NCBI GenBank assembly: GCA_032622095.1
Contig: CP136064.1
Span: 136,295,954-136,359,953, forward strand
Length of the DNA: 64,000 nt
Reading direction: 5' to 3'
Origin: Siphonodentalium dalli
Lineage: Eukaryota > Mollusca > Scaphopoda > Gadilida > Siphonodentaliidae
The position numbers were made by a program, and so were the translations under genes. Under the pieces are notes generated by a model, which had not been told where the DNA came from, made no database searches, and worked only from the letters and a program-made list of their open reading frames with translations. Below, in pieces: positions 49,908-62,912 of this stretch (its first letter is position 1; the number at the start of each line of letters is the position of its first letter).

Positions 49908-50748
49908 CCTTTAGCACGGGCTACAGTTCGTACCTTTGGTCCGATTATTATGAAATTTGTCATGGATGTTGACATTAACATGTAGATGGGAACGAGTCAT
50001 TTTGGGGTCATTCGGACAAAAAACATGGCCGCCAGCGGCCATCTTGGATTTCAAAATTCAATCCATTAGCACGGGCTACATGCCGTACTGTTTGTCTAAT
50101 CATCATGAAATTTGTCATGGATGTTAATATTGACATGTAGATGGGAACGAGTAATTTTTGGGTCATTCAGCCCAAAAACATGGCCGCCAGCAGCCATCTT
50201 GGATTTTACTCTTTGTATGACTAAATTCTTTAGCACGGGCTACAGGTCGTACTTTTAGTCTGATCATCATAAAATTTGTCATGTATATTAACAATGCAAT
50301 GTAGATGGGAACGAGTAATTTTGGGGTCATTCGGCCAAAAAACATGGTCGCCAGCAGCCATCTTGGATTTTACTCTTTGTATGACTAAATCCTTTAGCAC
50401 GGACTACAGGTCGTACCTTTAGTCTGATCATCATAAAATTTGTCATGGCTAATAATATAATATATAATATTGACATATAGATGGGAACGAGTAATTTTGG
50501 GGTCATGTGGCCAAAAACATGGCCGCCAGCAGCCATCTTGGATTTTACTCTTTGTATGACTAAATTCTTTAGCACGGGCTACAGGTTGTACCTTTAGTCT
50601 GATCATCATAAAATTTGTCATGAACGTTAATAATGACATGTAGATGGGAATGAGTCATTTTGGGGTCATTCGTCAAAAAAACATGGTCGCCAGCGGCCAT
50701 CTTGGATTTTACTCTTTGTATGACTAAATCCTTTAGCACGGGCTACAG

Positions 50749-51076
50749 GTTGGCAGCCATCTTGAATTTTACTCTTTGCATGACTAAATCCTTTGGCACG
50801 GCTACAGGTCGTACCTTTGGTCGAATCATCATGAAATTTGTCATGTATGTTAACATTGACATGTAGATCGAAACGAATAATTTTGGTGTCATTCGGCCAT
50901 AAAACATGGATTTCACTCTTTTTTTGCATGACTAAATCCTTGGGCATGGGCTACAAAACGTACCTTTGGTCGGATCATTATGAAATTTGTCACGGCATTA
51001 ACATATAGATGGGAACAAATTTGTTCTGGGCCATTTTGCAATAATACATGGCCACCAGTGGCCACCTTGGACGAGT
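50749..51076 (+). repeat. Patch of short-element monomers inserted in the array
   Basis: From TTGGCAGCCATCTTGAATTT to CACCTTGGACGAGTG this matches 27997-28326 of the short element E and its copy near 53843-54175, not the surrounding monomers. The edges fall within shared CAGCC sequence, as expected from recombination or conversion between arrays. Confidence 0.8.
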
Positions 51077-53012
51077 GGCCAGCAGCCATCTTTGATTTTA
51101 CTCTTTGTATGACTAAATCCTTTAGCACGGGCTACATGTCGTACCTTTATTCTGATCATCATAAAATTTGTCATGGTTGTTGAAATTGGAATGTAGATGG
51201 GAACGAGTCATTTTGGGGTCATTCGGACAAAAAACATGACCGCCAGTGGCCATCTTTGATTTTACTCTTTGTATGACTAAATTCTTTAGCACGGGCTGCA
51301 GCTCGTACCTTTAGTCTGATCATCATAAAATTTGTCATGGATATTAATAATGACATGCAGATGGGAACGAGTAATTTTGGGGTCATTCGGCCAAAAAACA
51401 TGGTCGCCAACAGCCATCTTGGATTTTACTCTTTGTATGACTAAATCCTTTAGCAGGGCTACAGGTCGTACCTTTAGTCAGATCATCAGAAAATTTGTCA
51501 TGGCTGTTGAAATTTGAATGTAGATGGGAACGAGTCATTTTGGGGTCATTCGGACAAAAAACATGGCCGCGAGCGGCCATCTTAGATTTCCAAATTTAAT
51601 CCATTAGCACGGGTCACAGGTCGTACTGTTCGTCTGATCATCATGAAATTTGTCATGGATGATAATATTGACATGTAGATGGGAACGAGTAATCGTGGGG
51701 TCATTTGGCCAAAAACATGGCCGCCAGCAGCCATCTTGGATTTTACTCTTTGTATGACTAAGTTCTTTAGCACGGGCTGCAGGACGTACGTTTAGTCTGA
51801 TCATCATAAAATTTGTCATGGATGTTAACAATGACATGTAGATGGGAACGAGTAATTTTGGGGTCATTCGGCCAAAAAACATGGCCGCCAGCAGCCATCT
51901 CTGATTTTACTCTTTGTATGACTAAATCCTTTAGCACGGGCTACAGGTCGTACCTTTAGTCTGATCATCATAAAATTTGTCATGGCTGTTGAATTTGGAA
52001 TGTAGATGGGAACGAGTCATTTTGGGGTCATTCGGACAAAAAACATGGCCGCAAGCGGCCATCTTGGATTTCAAAATTTAATCCATTAGCATAGGCCACA
52101 GGTCGTACTGTTAGTCTGATCATCATGAAATTTGTCATGGATGTTAATATTGACATGTAGATGGGAACGAGTAATTTTGGGGTCATTCGGCCAAAAAACA
52201 TGGCCGCCAGCAGCCATCTTGGATTTTACTCTTTGTATGACTAAATTCTTTAGCACGGGCTACAGCTCGTACATTTAGTCTGATCATCATAAAATTATTT
52301 GTTATGGATGTTAACGATGACATGTAGATGGGAACGGCTCATTTTGAGGTCATTCGTCGGAAAACATGGTCGCCAGCAGCCTTCTTGGATTTTACTCTTT
52401 GTATGACTAAATTCTTTAGCACGGGCTACATGTCGTACCTTTTGTCTGATCATCATAAAATTTGTCAAGAATGTTAATAATGACATGTAGATGGGAACGA
52501 GTCATTTTGGGATCATTCAGCTATAAAACATGGCCGCCAGCAGCCATCTTGGATTTTACTCTTTGTATGACTAAATTCTTTAGCACGGGCTACAGGTCGT
52601 ACCTTTAGTCTGATCACCATAAAATTTGTCAAGAATGTTAATAATGACATGTAGATGGGAACGAGTCATTTTGGGGTCATTCGGCCATAAAACATGGCCG
52701 CCAGCAGCCATCTTGGATTTTACTCTTTGTATGACTAAATTCTTTAGCACGGGCTACATGTCGTACCTTTAGTCTGATCATCATAAAATTTGTCAAGAAT
52801 GTTAATAATGACATGTATATGGGAACGACTCATTTTGGGGTCATTCGGCCGAAAACATGGCCGCCAGCAGCCATCTTGGATTTTACTTTTCTCTTCATGT
52901 CTATAAACTAGTATTAGTCATTCAACTTTCCACATTCCTAATCGCTCCATTGACTGTAATACATTAAATTATTCCCGTCCCAAGTTGAGCTACAGTGTCA
53001 TTGACACTTTCA

Positions 53013-54863
53013 TTAGCTCAACTTTACTTGGTAAGTTTGAGCTATTGCCATGGCTTGGTATCTGTCGTCTGTGTGTGCATGTATGCGTGTGTGCATCAAC
53101 AATTTCCTGTAGTATGGTCTACTGGTCGTACCTTTGGTCGGATCATTATCAAATTTGCCATGGCTGTTGACATTGACATGCAGGTGGGAACGAGTCATTT
53201 TGGGGTTATTCGGCAAAGAAACATGGCTGCCAGTGGCCATCCTGGATCAAATTCAATCCATTAGCACAGGCTACAGGCTATTCTGGTCGTCTGATCATCA
53301 TGAAAGTTGTCAGAGATGTTAATATTGACATGTAGATGGGAACGAGTCATTTTGGGGTAATTCGGCCATAAAACAAAGGCCACCAGCTGCCATCTTGGAT
53401 TTTATTCTTTGCATGACAAAATCGTACCTTTGGTCAGATCATTATGAAATTTGTCATGGCTGTTGACATTGACATGTAGATGGGAACAAATCCTTTTTGG
53501 GTCATTCGGCAAAAAAACATGGCCACCAGCGGCCATCTTGGATTTTGAAATTCAATCCATTAGCACTGGTTACAGGTCGGAGTGTTCGTCTGGTCATAAT
53601 GAAATTTGTAGAGGATGTTAATATTGACATGTAGATGGGATCCAGTCATTTTGGGGTCATTCGGCCATATAACTTGGCCGCCGGCTGCCATCTTGGATTT
53701 AACTCTTTGCATGACTAAATCCTTTGGCACAGGCTACAGGTCGTACCTTTGGTTGGATCATTATGAAATTTGTTATAGCTGTTGACATTGACATGAAGAT
53801 GGGAACGGGGCATTTTGGGGTCATTCGGCAAAAAAACATGGCCGTTGGCAGCCATCTTGAATTTTACTCTTTGCATGACTAAATGCTTTGGCACGGCTAC
53901 AGGTCGTACCTTTGGTCGAATCATCATGAAATTTGTCATGTATGTTAACATTGACATGTAGATGGAAACGAATAATTTTGTTGTCATTCGGCCATAAAAC
54001 ATGGATTTCACTCTTTTTTTTTGCATGACTAAATCCTTGGGCATGGGCTACAAAACGTACCTTTGGTCGGATCATTATGAAATTTGTCACGGCATTAACA
54101 TGTAGATGGGAACAAATTTGTTCTGGGTCATTTTGCAATAATACATGGCCACCAGTGGCCATCTTGGACGAGTGTTCATCTGATCATAATGAAATTGGTT
54201 GTGTATGTTAACATTGATATGTAGATGCGAGCGAGTCATTTTGGGGTCATTCGGCCATAAAGCATGCCGCTGGCAGCCATTTTGGATTTTACTCTTTGCG
54301 TGACTAAATCCTACAGTCCATTTCCCTCATCCGATCATTACCAAACTTCATATTGATCTTGATATTGATCTACTAGATGGGAGATATAACATGTTTGATA
54401 TTCATTGGAAAACATAGCTGCCAGCTGCCATCTTAGATTTTATCTATTATATAAGTTGAGACTTCTGTTTGTGTGTTATAGACTCGAAAACAGCTCGACT
54501 GACCTTTCTCAAATTTGGTATGTAGGCCTACTTTGATCCCGGGAACAATATTGGTGGGTCCAATTTCACGTGCGGCCTTGTCCTTGACCTTGCTCATATT
54601 CACTCATATATGCATGTTTCACGACCCATCGAACAATAGTTTTTTTCATAATATTCTGCCCAGATGGATGCATTCACAAAGAAATCCCTAAATAGCCGGA
54701 CGAAGTCGTGCACATGACCTAGTTTTATATATATCTCTTCATGTTGATAATCTAGTATTACTTAGACATTTCAACTTTCCGCATTCTTAATCACTCCATT
54801 GACTGTAACACTTGAAATTATTCCCTTTCCAAGTTGAGCTACAGTGTCATTGACACTTTCATT
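53013..54863 (+). mobile_element. Short satellite-cored element E, right copy
   Basis: Near-identical to 27171-28989, with the uninterrupted tail AAGTTGAGCTACAGTGTCATTG near 54833-54854. This shows the original state of the site into which the 966 bp element jumped in the left copy. Confidence 0.8.
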
Positions 54864-55945
54864 AGTAACCAACTGAGTCACAATCTGCTACCTTTTCGGA
54901 ACAGCAGTGAACAATGTTCGTAATATATGTGACAAATCAACATTTTACCAAATTTGGTTGCCATTTTGCAAGCCATCTTGAGCAATATTGTCTAAAACAC
55001 CTCAGTGTGACACAGTTAGCACATATCGAAACAATAAACACCGCTGATACCAAAGAAATTCCCATTTTACTTTAAAAATTGTTTTAAACCTGAACAGTGA
55101 TATTTTGTCGATTTTGATGCAAAGTTTGTGACAGAAAAATATGAATAATTCTGGTGATTTTAGTGGTTTCAATGGTAACAATTAACCAAGGTGCATCAGA
55201 AATGTTGGTTTTCAATGTATATAAGACAGAATAGTCAAATGTGTGCATCAACAACAACTTATAAGTAGTTGCATGGCACACTGGGACAATAATGAAAAGT
55301 TTCCATTTTTTGGCCGCCATTTTGATCTAAAGTGACGATTTTTGTAACATTGAGTTGGAATATCCATAAAAAGTAGAAAGCATTACTTACATTGCACAGT
55401 CCTTCCAATTTCTTGATGAAATGTGACTAGAATCCCATTGGTGATATTTTGTGATATGTTATACCGCGTTCTGTAAAATCGAATTTTTGACCGATCGGAA
55501 GGGGTGGGGAGCACATGAATGGCATATGTATTTGCTCCAATGGTCAGTTAAGATGTTAAATACAAAATAAAGTCAAAATTCGCTACCAGTTCCAAACAGT
55601 AGAAACTTATCTTAAAGATATTAGTAAAAAACGTAAAAAAATCCACTTATTACGGGGAGTTCCAATTTTGGAATTCAACGGTGGGGTTATGTCTTAGCTT
55701 CACAGAAATGTATACCAGTGTATACATATGACAAGAGTTTCTCACTATAATTGCGTAGAACTGATTTAACGTAAATGGCAGCCATCTTGAACGCCATCTT
55801 GAATTACAAATATTGCTCAAAGCGGATTTTAGCGGATTTTGGATATGTTATAGAGGATATATTTCTCTTCAAAATGGTATACAAACCAATTTAATCCAAA
55901 TTTATTCTAGGTCAAACCTTTATTCGACCAGACTACGAGACCAGT
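54864..55945. other. F2 flank, right copy, first part, no gene seen
   Basis: Matches 29985-31541 without the 468 bp element. GCCATCTTG motifs are near 54970 and 55781. No coding sequence recognised. Confidence 0.7.
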
Positions 55946-56560
55946 CGTCGCGTGAGAACCAGAAGGTTCTAACTGTATTTTGGCGGGAAAATGAGTTATT
56001 GGTACCGATAGAACCGGCAGCTCATAATCTGTCCGTTAAACGCATGATCACATGACCTCGAGTCCCAGTTTTCACACAAAATGCTGTGCAAATACGTTCT
56101 ATCTCCAATCTGCATTCTTTTGGTAGAGCAAGATGGTTCTATCTACAGAGCCAATAGGATTGGCAGATCCGCGTCACGTGATGTAAGTTTGGCGAATGGC
56201 TGTCGACGAAATGTGAATTGTGTTGTCTCGACAATAATATGAGATAAATATTATAACGTTTCAACATTATTACGGTATAGTCCAATATAAATGTTCCCTT
56301 GAATACTATTTACCTCTTCAACCTACAAAAGTATCAAGATGAAGTCAATAAGACACTTTTGTGAGCTATATTGTAGATAGAACGTTCTGACATTGTGATG
56401 TTCAATCCTAGGATTTCCACTTAGACCTTGTGCGTGTAGATAGAACGTTCTTGCGCTACGGGCGAGTGATTGATGTGTTACTTCATAGAGTTCCATCTAC
56501 GTTTGATATAGTGATTTAAGGACTCATCATGTTATGCGTGTGAGTTAGAGCTTCGAGTTC
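55946..56560. promoter_or_regulatory. Subterminal AGAACGTTCT-type motif cluster
   Basis: Variants of GTAGATAGAACGTTCT appear near 56091, 56129, 56370, 56437 and 56488 in both orientations, besides the AGAACCAGAAGGTTCT palindrome in the terminal repeat. Repeated subterminal motifs are usual transposase binding sites in DNA transposons. That role is inferred here. Confidence 0.5.
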
Positions 56561-56659
56561 TGTCTGGTGTATCGACTTGCACTGCCCGATTTGACCTTAG
56601 ACCTAACGAATTCCGATTTAGCTCAAAAATACAAAGCCATGCTGAGCCGTTGTCATTAC

Positions 56660-56775
56660 TTGTCCCAGAGTCTTGTCATATATCATGGAATTAGGATGTA
56701 TCTGAGGTTTATGTTATGGTAGAGTCTATTTTTGTTTAAATATTTGATTTTTGTGGGTGAATTAGCTAAAAGTTT
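56660..56775 (+). repeat. Subterminal inverted repeat, left arm
   Basis: CAGAGTCTTGTCATATATCATGG onward is the inverted match of 59505-59620, with few mismatches and small indels. Confidence 0.8.
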
Positions 56776-57139
56776 TGATTATTTTTAAGTTAAGTGTGTA
56801 AGCGTGTCACTGTCCAAAACCCAATTCGTTCCTAAATATGCCATGACTTCAATATATTTTGATCGTCTTTCCGCAACTTTCAGACAAGTGTTTTTTCCTT
56901 TTTGGAAGGTAATCATTACCCGTGATGGGATGGAACACAATAAGTGTATTTTTATGTATATTTGACATCTGAATATCACTGACGTGAATCACCTGCCCAA
57001 TAGCATAAATATTGATTAACTATTATCAGGGGGAATCATTTAACGTTTCCTCCATCGTGGATAAACGCCATCAACATGGAGAACTATATATTACTATATC
57101 GTTGAGTTATTGTGGAAAGCAATAGCGATCCAAGTTACA

Positions 57140-58560
57140 CATGTACAACCAACCCAGTAACATACAGTCACTCCATATATACATGTATACACAAAAACAC
57201 CACACGAATGGCAAGATGGTCACTCACTCTATACACATACACCTGAACCATGAACATATAGTCAAACCATGTATACCTATTCACCACTTTCATGATCATA
57301 AGTCAATGCTTGTATGCCTATTTATCTCACCATTGTCCATACAGTCAATCCCCGTATACCTATTCGCCATGGCCAAAATAGCCATTCGAGATAAATATAT
57401 ACACCCCATCCATGACCATAGAGTCACTCCATGTACATGTATACATATGCATATCACCATTGACCATATAGCCACTCACCATGACCATATATATCCACAC
57501 TCGTGTATACCTGTACACCCCCACACATGCATGCCAATAAAGCCATGCACACATGTAGGCACACTGGGTATACTCATACACCTGACCCATGACCATATAG
57601 TCAGCCATGTGTACCTATTCAACGCATTCCTGATCATACAGTCAATCATTGTATACCTATATACCTCACCATTGGTCATCGGTCACTCGCTGTATACATG
57701 TTCACCAAACCCATGGCAAAATAGCCACGCAAGTTATACATATATTCCCAACCATGACCATAGAATCACTCCAGTTAAACATATATATGCACCTCACTAA
57801 TGGCTATATAGCCACTCACTTTATACACATACCTCTCCATAACCATAGCCACACTGGTGTATACCCGTACACCCTACACATGACCATATTTCCATGCAGG
57901 CCCACTAGGTTAGGTATACTCCTACACCTGACCCATAACCATATACATGACATTGTAGTCACTCCCTGTATACCTATTCACCACATTCATGATCATACAG
58001 TCACTCCTTGTATACCTGTTCACCTCACCATTGGCCATACAGTGAGTCCCTGGAAACATAGCTGCACATCGATTTATCCATTCACCCCACCCATGATCAT
58101 CGATTTATCCATTCACCCCACCCATGATCATACAGCCAACACATGTACATCATATACATATACACCTACCCATGGTAATACAACCACACAATGTACACAT
58201 GTGGATCCCACCCATGACCATGCAGTCACTCCATATATACATAAACAGACATATTACCATGCACTCTCGTTAATTACATAAACCACACCAATGCCCATTA
58301 AGCCACATTATGTACACATGTACTGGGTAGTAATAACCATAAAAACCATACAGTCACTCCCTGTATACATATTCACCTCACACATGACCATACACTCACT
58401 CCTTGCATACATATACATCTCACCATGCCCACCCCTTTCATGACCATATTGCTAATCATGTACACCTATTTACATCATTCATGACCATACAGTAACTCCC
58501 TTTATACATATTCACCTCACCTATGACCACACGGTAACTCCCATGTTGCCATCTTGACCT
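57140..58560. repeat. Degenerate minisatellite inside the 4452 bp transposon
   Basis: Same motif as 40920-42600 (CATACAGTCACTCCCTGTATAC, TTCACCTCACC), period about 42-45 bp. Overlapping frames of 219 codons (57141-57800) and 210 codons (57649-58281), rich in His, Ile, Thr and Pro, are open because the period is near a multiple of three. An ATCGATTTATCCATTCACCCC stretch is tandemly duplicated near 58070. Confidence 0.85.
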
Positions 58561-58599
58561 CCACCCTATATCGTGTTGATCATTGTGTATCGTAGTAGG

Positions 58600-58890
58600 T
58601 CTGAATGGCCACAGATTATGATTAATTTCAGTTCCATTTCAAAGTTCTGCCCATTTATTAAACAAATATAGCCAGTATCCAAAGAGGTTCTCGGAAAAAA
58701 AACCCAGATAAGGCAACTTTAAAATTTATTTGTTATGCCCCATAAGGAAATGAGACAACCAAAATAGAACATTTAGTTATCAGTTGATTAGCTAACATGT
58801 AAAATTTGCTACATTTTCGGAAACGCAGAGAATAATGTTCGAGATATATGTAAAAAGTTGTTGCCATTTTGGAAGCCTTATACATGTATG
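58600..58890. repeat. Diverged F1-F2 segment without element E
   Basis: TTTCAGTTCCATTTCAAAGTTCTGCCC and GAGACAACCAAAATAGAACA correspond to F1 (42651, 48172). They are followed after only about 30 bases by TTTGCTACATTTTCGGAAAC and TTGCCATTTTGGAAGCC, which correspond to F2 at 30012-30098. Element E lies between these two parts at the other loci, so this looks like the pre-insertion arrangement. Confidence 0.75.
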
Positions 58891-60360
58891 GTCCACATTC
58901 GAGAAAAGTGAATTAAGCTAGGTGGGTAAACTTTCAGCAAAAGTTCGAGAATCAGCAAAAGGTAGTTGATCTTTCTGCACTTCCACCGTGTTAGGATTTT
59001 TTAATTATGCACTCAAAAAAAGCCAATATGATAGCAAAACAATGGAGACTTGCAACCGTTGCCAAATCAACCACTCCCAGTGTAGCACTTTATGGATGGA
59101 CGGCCAATTATAGATAGCCTGCGTTGTTTGAACCATTCTTCCTGTAAGATGCTGCACATAATTTCTATTGACTGATACCATCACATTTGACAGTGACAGT
59201 GAAGATGAGATTACATAATCCGTGGGCAGAACAATTGCAATTTATTATATGAATCTTATGTCAATTAGTACGAATGACCTTTCGAGTTTAGTATAAAATT
59301 GAAAGCATTGAGAACACTATCTTGGGGTAGGATTAAGTTTTACTTTATTTCTTAATTCTGGTCTGTTACATGATTATAGCATTTCATGTCTGATATTGGG
59401 GAAGAATTTGTGCTTATTGTGGTGCATGTTGTGCAGCTGTATCCATAAAACTGACAAAGTCATGTGAATTTTTCAAAAACATTTCCTATAAAAATAATAA
59501 TTTTGTTTAGCCAATTTACCCTCAAAAAATCAAATATTTAAACAAAATAGACTCTACCATAACACAAACCTCCTCAGATACATGCTAATTCCATGATATA
59601 TGATAAGACTCTGAATTGGTTGACAAAACGGAAAGAAAACGGGCTATTCTGACTTGACAGGTATTTTCAAATAGAAAATCAGTTTATGGGGAGGGTTAAG
59701 TTTTTGGAAATATCTCGGCTTGTTGTATATCATTGCTTGTGACGTTGATATTAATAAATCAGGTATATAATGCTGAAACTTTTGATGCACCAATGACAAT
59801 CATTTATACAATACAATAGTACCACACGTTACAAGTTACACGTACATATGTCTGATCCTGTCTATTAACTGACCATTGGGTTGTGCTTATTCAATTTGAA
59901 TTCCTTCATTATATTGCACCAAACAATCTTTATAGAATTCACAAAATTTAATAGTCCCTGTTTCTACCTGACATAATCGTCAATCTGACATGGTTTCATT
60001 GCAGACTGAGGTTTGTGTCAGATGAAAACCCGGGCTACAATTTTAAGTGTGGTTATCCAGAGATTATCGTAGATATAACTCACAAGTTTGAGAAGGTCCG
60101 TGATTTATTGTGCCACAGTGTCCTATCTACTAGGGCATTCTGATCCGCACATAATCTGACCATTTTGTGTGCAAATGGTTCTATTTGCAAACACATTTTT
60201 ACATATCACGCCGTGAATCCGTTTTGTTTGGGCATGAAACCTCGCATTTACATAAAGTCCGACCATGGGCACAACATATAACTTCCGCACATACAACAAA
60301 TGGGTTTTAGTACGAAATTCCGGTGCTCAAAATTTCAATGTCGATTTTCTCTAAAATTGA
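58890..60360. other. Right part of the 4452 bp transposon, no gene seen
   Basis: AT-rich, without recognisable coding sequence. Includes the right arm of the subterminal inverted repeat. Confidence 0.6.
59505..59620 (-). repeat. Subterminal inverted repeat, right arm
   Basis: Reverse complement matches 56660-56775. It lies about 777 bp from the right end against 714 bp from the left end. Confidence 0.8.
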
Positions 60361-60548
60361 GTAATGGTAGTTAGAACCTTCTGGTTCTCACGCGACGCAG
60401 TGTTCTCGTGTGGTTTTACCATAGCCTATCCAAATTTAAATTCTTTACTAATTTATTTCTTCAAATTTTTATCTTAGATCACGTTCATACGCTGTTATTT
60501 ATAGTTCCCTTCAACATTCTCTACACTGTTTAAGTCTATGTGAACGAC

Positions 60549-60600
60549 GGATGAGGAGTGATGACTATAGCTCCACCGGAGACTTCGTCTCAGGTTAGCT
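60549..60600 (-). repeat. Inverted head of an AGCTC-type element, right copy
   Basis: Copy of 31699-31750. Confidence 0.7.
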
Positions 60601-61177
60601 AAAAAGTGTCACACATAATTGGCCACTGTGTAGGAACTGTTACATCGGAAATAGTTCTATCGCCGGTAGTGTGATGGTTCTTGCCTGATTTGTTACGGTT
60701 CCTGATGATTGAAAATAATAATTTTTGTGACAAAATCACGCATAATTATAGATATCTTGAATATATTAAACTTTCCTGAATGAACAGAGGCTGCAGAAGT
60801 GCCGTGTTATCGAAACCTGAACTCTAGACCACAATTAACTCGGTATTAGCGAGTTAACGCGTAAATATCAACATGTTACCACTGAAAATCAAGCCACGTG
60901 GACGCAATTTCTTTGTTTTTCGTGGCGTATAAAATATGAAACGCATTCTGAAGACAAACACTGACTATAGAGTGTACCCGTGTTATTCTTTTGTAAAATA
61001 GCTGAGAAAGTATCCCGATAGGGGTTGATAATTGGGAGCTGTGACCTCGTAATCAACACGATTGCGTGTTACGGTTCTATTTCAAACCGATCATGGCTGT
61101 GACGGTTCTGTCCATGAGATTTATTCGAACGATTTCTGCACTTAGGTCCGAAAATCGTCTTGTGTATCTTGACATTT

Positions 61178-61340
61178 TATAAGGATTAACTGGCATGTGG
61201 ACTGTTTTTATGGAGATGTAACCGTGAGGTAAGTGGACATAACTTGTGTAAAACCCGAAGGGTTTTACATACAAGTTATGACCACTTACCTCACGGTTAC
61301 ATCTCCATACAAATAGTCCACATGACAGTTAATCCTTATA
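61178..61340. mobile_element. 163 bp foldback MITE, right copy
   Basis: Same hairpin as 33551-33713, with arms meeting at GTAAAACCCGAAGGGTTTTAC. Confidence 0.85.
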
Positions 61341-62075
61341 TTTATATACATTTAGCGAAAAAGCCACTTTTGTAAATGTATTAAATCGAAAAGTGTATCG
61401 TGACAAAAACAGCCCAAAATACCCAATAGCACCCTTGGCAAAAGTTAATAGGAACAATTTCTCTTCATATTGAAACCCGATGATGTATTAAGTCAATCCT
61501 GCGCGAGTCCAAATGCGCCCAAAACATTACGCGTTCGTCTTTCCAAACCCAATGACGTATCGATGTTGTTATGAGCTTGGTGTTATTGAGCCGTTGCGCA
61601 TTCACCGAGAAATAACTGCAACTAGCCACGTGGGCGCCGACCAATCAGAATGCTGGATTTAGTGATGACAACACTTAGTATGTAAATATAAACCAGATAA
61701 TGACTGTAGCTTATGTAATTTGCATAATAGAACAGGTATATTAAGAAATAACACAATAAATACCTAACACGGGAGATTAAGTGACATTAATAGGCAGAAA
61801 TAAAATATTGAAAGTCCCGATGAGTATAGTATCATAATCATGCCCGCCTATATAAATGACCAATGGTAATATAAATCTACCCTCAGGAGAATATGATATG
61901 TTATATTCATTTACTTAATCTGGGCATTATTGAAAGATCCAGGTGTGACAATATTTCAATGCCAGCGCCATCATATTTCCTCCTCTGAAGTCCGCCTGGG
62001 GGACATTTACACATGTTTGTCGCCCAGACATGAATGTAACTTTTGAAATCACGTTCAACTGAATCACTGATAGGT

Positions 62076-62912
62076 TATGACGTGATTGTGGTGGCTTGGG
62101 GAGGGGGTGCTTAATTGGTGTATATCCCCAACTTTGGTCAAAATGTTCAACAGTTACAAATTTCTTATATTACAATAGATTGGTTTGAAATTTAACACCA
62201 ACAATATGTTGAAATTGTTCTCTTAATTTGATTTGACAACAATTTAATAGTGGGGATTTTGTCGTTTTTAGACTAACAGTTGCATACTTTCCTACACTTT
62301 AAACATGTAATCAACCATATTTGACATATACAAATGGACACCTCTTCTTTAGAGTTGATCCAAAACTCATGATGGGTGGACATGAAGTACTAGTAGGGAG
62401 CAGGTGTGATCTAGTTTCTATATCACATTTACCCCCCCCCCCCCAATTGGCAAGAAACTGGTTTAATGGACAAATAATCTAATTCCATTTAATTAGTATG
62501 CTTTGTATTAAATAATGTATGCTCTTTTGCAAAATAAATCATCTCTCTCTCCATCTGTTGGGAACATTTCCAATCTTGTGGGGGTGGGGCGCCAGGTTGG
62601 AAACTTCCAACACTTGGGAATCTTGAAGCCAGTCTATATGTTTTTTGCAATTTTCAGGTTCAGATATCCACATTTCCTCACTGGGCCCATGTATCCTGAG
62701 TTTCTCCCCCGGTTTGCATGGTGGCCAATCAAAGGATACTGATCAATTCACTTCAGAATGGTACACAATCTAGAGCTATAATGTGCCATGCAGTTGGGGA
62801 AAACCAAAGCCCAGGCCTTGTGCATGAGTTTGGTCTGTTTCAAGGGGATGGTGCGGTTGGAAATTCCAAGGTGGACGCCCCAACATTGGATACCCTCCAG
62901 CCCACGTCCCTG
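62076..62912. mobile_element. Degenerate hAT-related element, right copy
   Basis: Copy of 34450-35286 with the same CCACGTCCCTG end and C run. Confidence 0.45.

Larger units (their letters stand above)
48210..53012 (+). mobile_element. Satellite-cored element E with expanded array, right copy
   Basis: Head TTAGCTCAACTTTACTTTG at 48210, GTGTGTGCGTG run, GTCAACAATTTCC, then about 27 monomers to 52880 and a tail ending AAGTTGAGCTA plus AGTGTCATTGACACT. Contains one captured flank module (49670) and a patch from another element (50749-51076). It is the only place where the native flank F1, head, array and tail are seen in order. Confidence 0.85.
55946..60397. mobile_element. 4452 bp non-autonomous DNA transposon, unclassified
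   Basis: Ends CGTCGCGTGAGAACC and GGTTCTCACGCGACG are part of inverted repeats of at least 28 bp. CAGT is duplicated at 55942-55945 and 60398-60401, and the left paralogue reads straight through near 31540 (ACCAGTGTTCTCG). A second inverted pair lies at 56660-56775 and 59505-59620. The middle holds a minisatellite and a diverged F1-F2 segment. No transposase is seen. Four-base duplications occur in several superfamilies (for example Chapaev), and I cannot assign one. Confidence 0.88.

Noticed and set aside
57141-58281. Overlapping 219- and 210-codon frames rich in His, Ile, Thr and Pro
   Set aside because: They come from a minisatellite whose period is near 42 bp, a multiple of three. Two different frames are open over the same motif, which argues against selection for a protein.
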